Origin: Paulinella micropora
Taxonomy: Eukaryota; Cercozoa; Imbricatea; Euglyphida; Paulinellidae
Reading direction: 5' to 3'
Assembly: GCA_019918135.1 (NCBI GenBank)
Contig: WBZZ01006608.1
Location: 1 to 35,000 of the forward strand
DNA length: 35,000 nt
The notes under the pieces were generated by a model. That model saw nothing but the letters and a program-made list of their open reading frames with translations, did no database searches and was not told the DNA's origin. Both the position numbers and the translations under genes were made by a program. Below are positions 27,768 through 35,000 of this stretch, one piece after another (within the stretch, counting starts at the first letter, position 1; each line of letters opens with the position of its first letter).

Positions 27768-28429
27768 TTGTAAGTCTTGACTACCCTCCTGTGAGGAAAT
27801 TACCAACAGGCATTCAAATGAATACACACACGGCTGTCATTTGATCTCAAAATACTTCCGATAACATGGAAGGTACTAAAAGACGGGATGGTCAATTCCA
27901 GTTTATTTAGTACACTTGCTTGACAGACTACTTGTCCCTTGCGAAACAATGCAAAGTCTGAGAACTAAGGAAATAGAATTCAAGTGTTACACGTGTTGTG
28001 TAGCAGTTGGAGTTGTTCAAGTTGGTCTGAGAAAAATAAAGGAAAATATGTTAAGTATTACCACTTTAACTAACCTATCTGACTTGTGTTACCATTTTAC
28101 TTGGGGTGTTGACTGGAAACCGGAAAACACTGTCCAAGGAAATAAAGTATGACTTGAGACCTGAAAAGGCGGTCAAAGGAATAAAAGTTTCAGATATGGG
28201 GAAAAAAAGCAATAGTCAAGCTTTTTCCAGAAAGCTAGCTGTTAAAGGGAAATAAATTGATCTGTTAACTGCAGTTGAAAACGTAACAACTACAAGTTAT
28301 GACAGTTGATAAATAAACGGAAAAATGAAGTAACGGAACTAAAAATAGAAGTGTAAACTTGAAGTAAAAACTTGAAGAAAGTTTAACACAATATTAATGT
28401 TTCGGTCCGGTACGGTAGTCATTCCGATA
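27768..28429 (-). repeat. 5' LTR of the gypsy element
   Basis: Direct repeat of 2135-3077 without the MITE; keeps the empty TA site near 28050. Inverted ends TGACTACC (27778) and GGTAGTCA (to 28421). Minus-strand AATAAA at 27907-27902. A short plus-strand ORF within it is not considered a gene. Confidence 0.85.
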
Positions 28430-28998
28430 CTCTTGTGCAATTGTGTGCAACTCAAGTCCTGAGCTGATAGTTCAATGAATTTAGACTAGGCAAGCTCGAA
28501 CAAGGACGAAAACATTAGTTTTCTAACCACTTACAGTTGCCGGACTCAATGATATCGATGATCATGAACTTTCAGATGATCACGAATCTCCTGCGTTTCA
28601 CTCGGGCGGCCACTAGACTCAGAGCACTCAACGGCGGCCGGTATTAATACTGGTTTGTAGTATCACACTGAGCATCTTAACGACATGCCAAAAACTTTGC
28701 CGTTGATAATTCAATCTTTTTGACTGATTCATTAGATTCTTGTCACAATATACTAGATATATATTTACTAGACTTATGCAGTGAAATCATGCTATTTATC
28801 TATAAAAATTATTAATATTTACTTCTCAGAATCTTAATATTTCAACATGAAATAATCTAATATTAATCTACGTCTCATTCTCTTTTCAATGGTGTCAACC
28901 GCTTCTCAATGAGACCTCGCGTTCCTACAAACGATATCCCCAAAGTCATCATCCTCCGAGCGAGTTTTTGCTGTCGGTGGTTTGGAAAAAGTGGGGCA
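28430..28998. other. AT-rich intergenic stretch
   Basis: No gene, RNA or repeat that I can support; starts at the outer edge of the gypsy 5' LTR. Confidence 0.5.
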
Positions 28999-29073
28999 CT
29001 TTTGCTGCGCAAGCTTGCAAAAACCTCATTTCACAGCACACACAACATGAGCTTCTCCCCTCTCTCCTAGGTC
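28999..29073. repeat. 75-bp repeat, copy 1
   Basis: Near-identical to 29514-29585, with a 3-bp indel: CTTTTGCTGCGCAAGCTTGC through CTCTCTCCTAGGTC. It is followed by a hairpin, CTAGGTCTTGTGTTTT with an imperfect complement (29067-29100). Confidence 0.88.
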
Positions 29074-29513
29074 TTGTGTTTTTTTAAAACAAAGACCTAG
29101 ATGGTGCATGTCGTTATATGTATGATGATGTACGTGAATATGCGTGAATATGCTTGAAGATGGTAGGCATGAGGCGTGATTATGCTGTAATGATGTATAT
29201 GTGTGTGGTGTAATGTGTGTGTGTGTGTATTTTGCTTTCCACCCTTTTCTCACCACCACCGCCCAAGCGAAAAGACATGTAAAAGATGGGTGGGTGGGTG
29301 GAATTATTCAAAAAACAACCGGAAAATTTGCTCTAAGCACTTTTGTGATAGAGCGAAAAATCAAATCTGAGGGTGAAGGGGTTGTCTTTGTAATGTTCAA
29401 AATTTTGGAGCGGGAACAATAGTTTTCGCTTAATTTGTTACCGTAATTTAACACTGCAGCGTTCACTTTTCAGTCTCCCTTACGGCCCACCCACAGATAT
29501 TTGTGAAATGACG

Positions 29514-29585
29514 CTTTTGCTGCGCAAGCTTGCAAAAACCTCATTTCACAGCACACACATGAGCTTCTCCCCTCTCTCCTAGGTC
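29514..29585. repeat. 75-bp repeat, copy 2
   Basis: Second copy of the repeat at 28999-29073, same orientation, 440 bp away. It also ends in a small AGGTC...GACCT inverted repeat (29581-29597). The 29101-29513 interval has no supportable gene. Confidence 0.88.
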
Positions 29586-30727
29586 CAGTAAAGACCTCTA
29601 ACTGCAAATGCAAAATTTTTCCGATCATCCCAGTCTGATTGCCTTATTTTTACCGAATCATACCACAATAATTAGGCAAAAAGGAAGTACTTTACAGCAT
29701 ATAGGCGATCTCAACGTAACGGCGGTTTTGCAAACGTAACGGCGGTCTGCTGACTTAAGATTTTTGGTGCATCTTGCATAACTTTCCTTTATGGGAGTGT
29801 TATGTGGTCGAACGACTGCTTCACCAGCAGTATCGCTGTTCTTTCCAGTGCGACCTTGTTACCACAGTCACTCTATGTGTGCTATAGGTCCGCATAGCAG
29901 AGGGGGGGCTCTCCTCTTTCGCAGAGCCACCAGATCCATACCGACCTCAGCCTCCACAACAATTGTGTGTCTCCGCCTCTGTCGTATCGCTGTCTGCTAT
30001 GAGCCTATATTTTGGGTTTCGTCTCTTTTTCCTTTTGTGTCTGTTTGCCGTTGTGCATGTCTACGTGAGTGTGGCTCTCTAATTTCCTTCTTCTAGTTGG
30101 GTTTGTATCCTTCTTGATGTCAAAATGCACAGATTTGTGTGCGGTTGTCATGTGATTGATAATAACTCCGATGTCAAGTCGCTGGAAGTCGAATACACGT
30201 ATCATTGTGTCCTTACCATCGTAAGTTGTTGTAGTAAGAATGATAATTAATAGTATGTAGTTGTCGTTTTATGTTGTAATGTTTAGCGTTATCTTGCAAA
30301 CAATTGCATGTTTTTTCGAAATGCTGTCAGCACCTACGTTTTTGGTGTTGATTCTCTTACGATATGCATGTAAGGACATACTGATAGTATCGAACCGACG
30401 CAGCACCCGTTTTTCTATGATCGACCCATGTGCCGGTCTCTGTTATGTTTGTAAAACGTATTTAGCTACAAAGTAGGGGACTGTATATGACTTTGTTTTA
30501 CAAAGGTTGACACTTGACACACAATACTACTCTATCAGTTACAGTAGCATGTGGTAGTGTTTACAATCATATCGTCCGCAAGCTGTATGTCAATCTAGTG
30601 TGTTCCAAATCAATATTTACTTAAAAAAAAATGTTTTTGCTCTTCCAATGCAGACAATACTGTGCACCATCATTAACTGACACGTGATAGTCATAAAAAA
30701 CCCGCTTTCGCGTAAGAGAGGGTCGAT
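29586..30727. other. Intergenic stretch between the repeat pair and YR2
   Basis: AT-rich, with a 14-bp direct repeat AACGTAACGGCGGT (29716 and 29737). Short plus-strand frames at 29.8-30.5 kb have no recognisable motif. The 3' terminal repeat of YR2 should lie at the right end of this stretch, but I cannot define it. Confidence 0.4.
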
Positions 30728-31756
30728 TTAGTTGATTACGTCGCCGGTCTGTAAGACGCGTGTGATTGTTAGCTTGCTTTCCAAGCTTATGTCACGCAGG
30801 TATTTGTACACGCACGAACTTTTGTCTGACCACAGCCCTTGCCTTCTTATTGCGTAGATTCTCATTCCCAAACGAGCAGCTTCAGTCGCGGACCCGATTC
30901 TATTTGAATGGGATGCGTATATCGCTGGATCCAATCCAATTGCAGCAACTTTCTTTTTCAAGAGACTTGATGGGGTGCCAGCACTCAGATGTCCCAATGC
31001 GTTGCCAGATAGCTTGAAGAAAAGAGGAGAGCTGTCGGTGAATGAATCCTTGAATGTGTCCTTTATGTATTTGAGGTATGCTCTGACCCACATGACAGCG
31101 CAGAATGATTGGTTCGCTTGGCCGATAAAGACAAGCTTCTCACCTTCCGCGTTTTTCAATTTCTCGAACCTGAGTACCATGTACTCGCACGGGCTGTTCC
31201 CGATTATGGTATGGTGGAACATGATGTCCAATACCTTCAATGCTACAATGTTACTGACGCGTGCCATTGAGATCCACTGCATTAATATTAACGTAGCGTC
31301 TCTGCAGTCCCTCCATGTCACCAATGGTAATTGTAGTATCTTGAGCAGGTCGTCCCTCAATAAGGGGTATTTCCCCTCTCTCCCCGGTACAGCTTCTGCT
31401 ACCGCTCTCTGTTTGGCCAATTGCACTAGCAGACTCTCGGTCGGGTCGTTACTAGTGTGCAGTGCGTATTGGGATTTAATTGCAGCCAGGTGGCCAGTGA
31501 TTGTTGACTGTGCATACCCACTCTCCGACATATATTTCAAATAGTGCGCAATCGTTTTGTCGGAGGCAGGAAAGAAGATACGCCCGTGCTGCACGCACCA
31601 CTTGAGGAATCGCCTGAGGGAAGCTTTGTATGTTTCCATTGTGGTGTCTCTCCGGCCCGCTTGGCTTGCCCAGATCGCTCTCTCGTCGTCATCTAGTATT
31701 GCTGTCCCTGCAGGGCGTAAAATTATTTTAATGAGTAAAATCAAACAGCACTGCAA
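30728..31756 (-). CDS. YR2 tyrosine recombinase
   Basis: 342-codon intact frame. The start at ATG 31756 may be internal to a longer product. Residues about 20-110 form the helical core-binding domain (TTMETYKASLRRFLKWCVQH; YAQSTITGHLAAIKSQYALH). In the catalytic domain, box I Arg166 is in ISMARVSNIVAL; box II is His283-x-x-Arg286 in ASHSNRIGSATEAA; Trp309 is in QGLWSD; and the nucleophile is Tyr317 or Tyr319 in CVYKYLRD. The full R-H-R-W-Y set is present, so this could be an active enzyme. It lies about 80 bases downstream of the RNase H frame. Confidence 0.92.
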   Translation of the reverse strand: MQCCLILLIKIILRPAGTAILDDDERAIWASQAGRRDTTMETYKASLRRFLKWCVQHGRIFFPASDKTIAHYLKYMSESGYAQSTITGHLAAIKSQYALHTSNDPTESLLVQLAKQRAVAEAVPGREGKYPLLRDDLLKILQLPLVTWRDCRDATLILMQWISMARVSNIVALKVLDIMFHHTIIGNSPCEYMVLRFEKLKNAEGEKLVFIGQANQSFCAVMWVRAYLKYIKDTFKDSFTDSSPLFFKLSGNALGHLSAGTPSSLLKKKVAAIGLDPAIYASHSNRIGSATEAARLGMRIYAIRRQGLWSDKSSCVYKYLRDISLESKLTITRVLQTGDVIN

Positions 31757-31836
31757 GCATGTGCCATGATGGTCTGTGTACGTGATATGGGTGTTTGTGC
31801 CACGTTGGAGCTAGAGTGTATGATGCGGGTGGCAGA

Positions 31837-32581
31837 CTAAATGAATCTCTTGCATGTTCTAGAATCTGTGGCCACCAAGGTCTGGCTGGCCAATGCGGAA
31901 GTACAAATGCAAACCCTTTTGCGGGATTTCATGGCAAGAAGGACTGACTGCCCTATTTGTCCAAAGTTTGGTGCCCAAACATCGCGGTCATCTAGGCGCC
32001 AACGTACGGTAAGCTTTCCCATGACATCTGGATGGACAGTCAGGTTTATCAAGCCTGCGGTCAGCTCCTTGGAGTTTCTGTCTGCCCTCGTGTTGTTAGC
32101 TCTCTCGACCCAGCCCCAAAGTTTGTTTCGTATGTTGAGCTGTCCTGTATATACGTCGTCCACCATCTTGCAAAGACGTGTGAGGTGTGGTCGCTTGGAC
32201 CCCCCCTTTTTGCAGGTCTATGACTGCGTTAGCTGAGTCGAACACAGTGAGGACTGTATTACGATTCTGAAGGATGGATCTGAAATGGAGTGGTATCACA
32301 GTCGCAGCCCAGAGCTCTCGTTCCGTCGACGAAGTACCGATCAGTTCAGATGGTAGAGGGATTGTTACGTATTCTTCAAGTACATGGCCCCCAACCGCGA
32401 ACTCGCCCGTATCCACCCTCAACTCGACGTCCTGTCGAGGTTGAAATATTGCACGTCTGCATTTGGCAGGATCCCTCAGGATGTGAAGCCAATACTGCAG
32501 TTCTTGGCTCAGTACTGACCCGCTCTGTGTAGTGACACTTCTCCTCTCGATTCTGTTGGCTGCGTTGACAGTCGCCATCAT
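31837..32581 (-). pseudogene. YR2 RNase H, frameshifted at a G-run
   Basis: Degrades RNA in RNA-DNA hybrids. Starts in frame MMATVNAAN overlapping the RT stop as ATGA, so translational coupling, reinitiation or a frameshift are possible. Acidic residues expected of RNase H are seen as Asp in ELRVDTGEFAVGGHV, Glu in SSTERELWAATV and Asp in LTVFDSANAVIDLQ. The frame then changes at a seven-G run (plus-strand C7 at 32200-32206) and continues KMVDDVYTGQLNIRNKLWGW, then VERANNTRADRNSKEL, the usual R/N-x-x-A-D end of the domain. Confidence 0.82.
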
Positions 32582-33396
32582 TCCCTAGTCATCAGCTGTG
32601 CGTTGGAGAGCGCCAGCTTGAGACTGATCAACGCAGATGCAGTTGAGTGCAGTTGCTGGACCGAAGCCCCTTGTGCGGAATGCACGTCCGCCAGGAGCTG
32701 GAGGATAGACTTGAGCAGTCTTTCCCTCTTGTCGTTCAGCACTCCCATCCACAAGTCCTTGCTGTTGATGACGTATCCCAAGTATTTTACCTCGTCCGAA
32801 GGTTCCCACTGCGCCTTCTCGGAAGTGGGAAGACCAAGGTAGGCAAACAGCGTCTTGATGAACGTAGGTATGCCATCGTCTGTGCGTAGGAGTTGGACAG
32901 CGAATAGGAAGTCGTCTGCATATTGCATGGATGGCAAGTTCAAGGTCCTTATCAGCTTCACGACAACCCTCATGATTTTCCCAAACCAAAACGGCGCAGA
33001 ACAGAACCCATATAGTAGCGTCTTGTTTTGATAGGTTTTGCTCCTGTGTCTGAAGGCAGAGTATGGTGTACTTTTCCTAGCAAGCGGAATGGAGTAAAAC
33101 GCGCGTTGCAGATCCACCACGAACATCTTTGTGCCGCTGTCTCCGTCGAGTACCATCTGAATGTCCTTTTCTAGCGTCTCCATTGTGAAAGGAACCTTGG
33201 CTTGGAAGGAATTACTGAACCGTTTGTCAGTGCACAGCTTCGCCTTCTTGATTCCCGCTGGGTCAGCCAGCACTTGGAGAGGCTCGATCATTATGCATTC
33301 CTCCCTCTTCACTTCTACCGCGTCTCCACGGGTAAGCATGTCGTCAATTTGGTCGTCAACGAATGCAATGTTCTCGAAGTAACTTGGGTGGTTCAT
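32578..33396 (-). CDS. YR2 reverse transcriptase
   Basis: 272-codon frame with RT motifs: KLCTDKRFSNSF; motif A TKMFVVDLQRAFYSIPL (Asp95); YGFCSAPFWFGKIMR; motif C SMQYADDFLFAVQLL (YADD, residues 159-162); then VKYLGYVINSKDLWMGVL. All catalytic Asp residues are present. The ATG at 33396 is probably not the true start: the same frame continues upstream through one TAA (33435-33433) into the 33858 frame, which supplies the pre-RT residues VVLSWLAYG. Confidence 0.92.
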   Translation of the reverse strand: MNHPSYFENIAFVDDQIDDMLTRGDAVEVKREECIMIEPLQVLADPAGIKKAKLCTDKRFSNSFQAKVPFTMETLEKDIQMVLDGDSGTKMFVVDLQRAFYSIPLARKSTPYSAFRHRSKTYQNKTLLYGFCSAPFWFGKIMRVVVKLIRTLNLPSMQYADDFLFAVQLLRTDDGIPTFIKTLFAYLGLPTSEKAQWEPSDEVKYLGYVINSKDLWMGVLNDKRERLLKSILQLLADVHSAQGASVQQLHSTASALISLKLALSNAQLMTRE

Positions 33397-33432
33397 AAAA
33401 TCGGTCGCTGGAGGCTCACGCTCAAATCTGAG

Positions 33433-33858
33433 TTATACACCATATGCGAGCCATGATAGCACCACTGCGTCCGCCCCTGTTGCATTCCAGAAGCAAAGCA
33501 TTGCCTTGACTGCATGTGCCGGGTCCTTTGAGTCTGCCCACGGATTGCCTCTATTGTATGTCTCACCCATCGTCAAGATCTTCTGCTTGACCTCCTCTAA
33601 CGAGCCCGAGCTATACTGTTTGACAGCTACTTGTGGTGTTGTCAGAAGCCAGGTTACGTATGACACCTCGTCCGCTGGCGTCGGCACGGTCTGCCTTGAT
33701 GGGCAAAAATATCTCAGATGACTAATCTTCTTGCACCATACACACACCATGTCCAGAGAGTAGTCTTTAAATACTTTGGACTTCGGTGCCTTGTGAGGGA
33801 GGAAGTCAGAAATCTTTCCTTGCAAGAGGACCCGTTGCTGCCTGTCATAACAAGGCAA
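33433..33858 (-). pseudogene. YR2 zinc-knuckle segment joined in frame to RT through a TAA
   Basis: 142 codons with a canonical CCHC knuckle CVWCKKISHLRYFC (C-x2-C-x4-H-x4-C) and the pre-RT sequence ADAVVLSWLAYGV, ending at TAA 33435-33433. The next codons in the same frame (LRFEREPPATDF) lead into RT. So it is either the Pol N-terminus or the end of Gag separated from RT by a single stop. Confidence 0.7.
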
Positions 33859-34176
33859 GATCGCGAATCAGCACTATTAATAAATCACGCGATGAAGTAT
33901 GAAAATAGAAGCGTTTGCCTGACACAATAGTATTAATTCCATCGGGGCGTGATGCAGTGTGACAAGTACCATCTTTAAGGAAATCTAGTAAATTGCCGGT
34001 GCGTGTTGCCGAACCAAATTTGAAAAAAAAATAAATAAAATCTATTTAATGACATAACAAAACGAGCCTAAGTCAGTGACAGCGTGATGCAAGTTATGTG
34101 TGTGTTGCGCTGTGTAGTGCCGGTCATGCGCGTGAATAGTCGTCTGACAATTTTACTTTCGATTGGCTGTAACAGC
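33859..34176 (-). other. Spacer between YR2 Gag and Pol frames
   Basis: About 320 bp, AT-rich (A-run near 34025), without a supportable gene. It could be an untranslated gap between Gag and Pol or a degenerate part of either. Confidence 0.4.
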
Positions 34177-35000
34177 TCAGTTGCTAGAACGCTGTGGGCG
34201 CAGGCTCGGATTCAAAGTCCAGCAGTGCTCGGCTGTGTGGCAGCGTTTGTTGCAGTGAGTGCAAATGACGGCTGTACGTGCGGGCTGTGCGGTGTATGCG
34301 GTCTGCATGGCAGGCGCAAGCGTGATGATGCCTTGTGTAGGTTGGGCCACGTACTGGATTTGCAGCCCTGGTGCTGCTCCTTGCTGCGGAGGCATGAAAC
34401 AGGTGACACTTTGCTACGTCAGTGGTTGCTGCTGCTGGCCATGCCGCTGCTGGTTCTGCCCTTTTGCAGAGTTCGCGCCGTACGAACCCTGAGGGCAGCT
34501 TCTCGCCCAGTGCTGGTTGGATCCGCAGATATTGCATGCCCCACGGTTCTGACGTCCACCACGTATACGCGGGTCGGTCGCCCTCGAGTTGGTCGTAGTA
34601 GGGCGAATCGGCTCCAGATACGGGGCCACTTCGTCCGCAATCACTAGCTTTTTACCCACCAGTAGCATCTTGGCCTCTGCGTCTTCCACCTGTATTGGGT
34701 TTGGGCCACCCATATCCATAGCTAGCGTGGCCAGCGCGCTCGCCATAGAGATAGCGTCCGCCAACTTCTCGTTGTTTCGCACATATGCGTTGCTCTCCAG
34801 AATCTGCAAAATGATCTTCGCCACGACGAAGTAACGGCGGCGTGATGGCTTGTCGATCAGCTTCTAGTCGCGCTGGCTCGATTCCTGCTTGGTAGCTTGG
34901 ATCATCCCCTGCACCTTGTCAGTCAGCCTCGCGAAGTCACCAGTGACCGCCCGCGTCTCCTCCCTAAGTGCGTTGCGCAGCATATCTCCAATGCTTGCCA
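34177..35000 (-). pseudogene. YR2 Gag with two zinc knuckles, two in-frame TAGs, truncated by window edge
   Basis: One frame from the right edge: LASIGDMLRNALREETRAVT, then TAG (34866-34864), KLIDKPSRRRYFVVAKIILQ, a helical part ending in LVIADEVAPYLEPIRP, a basic stretch with knuckle CNICGSNQHWARSC, a Gln-rich tail, then TAG (34416-34414). It continues as QSVTCFMPPQQGAAPG and a second knuckle CTHCNKRCHTAEHC before ending at 34177. Both knuckles are canonical C-x2-C-x4-H-x4-C. The frame is otherwise clean across about 270 codons, so the two TAGs stand out. Confidence 0.75.

Larger units (their letters stand above)
2135..28429 (-). mobile_element. Ty3/gypsy LTR retrotransposon, minus strand, with nested insertions
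   Basis: Two directly repeated sequences of about 650 bp lie at the ends (2135-3077 and 27768-28429). Between them, all on the minus strand and in gypsy order, are Gag with a zinc knuckle, a DTG protease, RT, RNase H and an H2C2 DDE integrase, followed by a polypurine tract beside the left repeat. This makes the right copy the 5' LTR and the left copy the 3' LTR. RT followed by RNase H and then integrase is the Ty3/gypsy order. The internal region is enlarged by the nested YR1 element (17204-24543), a gene-bearing block (about 12.2-16.49 kb) and a long unknown coding stretch (about 12.2-7.8 kb). I found no clean 4-6 bp target duplication. The alternative is two adjoining partial gypsy elements; against it, the integrase sits beside one LTR and Gag beside the other. 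Confidence 0.7.
30728..35000 (-). mobile_element. YR2: second tyrosine-recombinase retrotransposon, 5' end outside the window
   Basis: Minus-strand order Gag (zinc knuckles), RT, RNase H, tyrosine recombinase, as in DIRS/Ngaro/PAT elements. It shares no obvious DNA similarity with YR1 and differs in motifs (YADD in RT; HSNR in the recombinase). Termini and split repeats are not seen; the Gag side runs off the right edge. Confidence 0.85.

Noticed and set aside
27761..27775. TTCGAATT-like sequence next to the 5' LTR as a tRNA gene fragment or primer site
   Set aside because: Too short and partly palindromic; no acceptor stem or A-box partner nearby.
27916..28152. 78-codon plus-strand ORF in the 5' LTR
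   Set aside because: Lies wholly within the LTR, is antisense to the element and is interrupted by the MITE in the other LTR; no motif.
2129..28434. Target site duplication around the gypsy LTRs
   Set aside because: Outer flanks (AACTT on the left, CTCTT on the right) match at only three of five positions; not convincing.
29201..30476. Three short plus-strand ORFs (29201, 29791, 30261)
   Set aside because: Short, AT-rich, without motifs, signal for a start or similarity to anything else in the window.
33433..34866. Reassignment of TAG/TAA to Gln, as some YR2 contexts would allow
   Set aside because: The cullin gene ends at TAG exactly where cullins end, and TGA also interrupts other frames, so no single reassignment fits.

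Overview
The window looks like nuclear DNA from an intron-poor, transposon-rich eukaryote. A cullin-3-type gene runs 589 codons without an intron, retroelement ORFs cover most of the rest, and AATAAA-type poly(A) signals are visible. I see no bacterial operons, rRNA, tRNA or CRISPR. An intron-poor alga such as a red seaweed would fit, but that is a guess from gene style and not a demonstrated identification.

Layout: (1) 1-1778, the 3' part of a cullin-3-like ubiquitin ligase scaffold. (2) 2135-28429, best read as one large minus-strand Ty3/gypsy LTR retrotransposon. Its two LTRs are 2135-3077 (3' LTR, carrying a 271-bp TA-flanked MITE) and 27768-28429 (5' LTR). Gag lies at 27.4-24.85 kb. The protease is split between 24.76-24.54 kb and 17.20-16.95 kb. 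Reverse transcriptase, RNase H and integrase lie at 7.6-3.4 kb, and a polypurine tract sits beside the 3' LTR. A very long, unrecognised and frame-broken coding stretch (about 12.2-7.8 kb) sits between protease and RT. (3) 17204-24543, a complete tyrosine-recombinase (DIRS/Ngaro/PAT-like) retrotransposon, YR1, nested inside the gypsy protease. It is bounded by split direct repeats (A1; B1-A2-spacer-B2), and a 3-bp TTA core is shared by the ends, the internal junction and the target. (4) About 12.2-16.49 kb, a GC-rich block that is not retroviral. It holds a Sel1-like-repeat gene, a Cys/Arg-rich region, and a multi-pass membrane protein gene with a decayed tandem paralogue. It is flanked on both sides by gypsy linker-type sequence. 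(5) 28430-30727, intergenic DNA with a 75-bp repeat pair. (6) 30728-35000, a second and different YR retrotransposon, YR2, running off the right edge.

The strongest observations are the base-exact YR1 insertion, which restores the protease frame if the two TTA cores are collapsed to one; the TA-duplicating MITE with its empty site preserved in the partner LTR; the gene-bearing block inside the gypsy element; and a tetranucleotide microsatellite expanded inside the integrase. Most long ORFs here are interrupted by single in-frame stops or frameshifts, several of them at G-homopolymers. Some of these may be sequencing errors, so 'pseudogene' calls carry that caveat.
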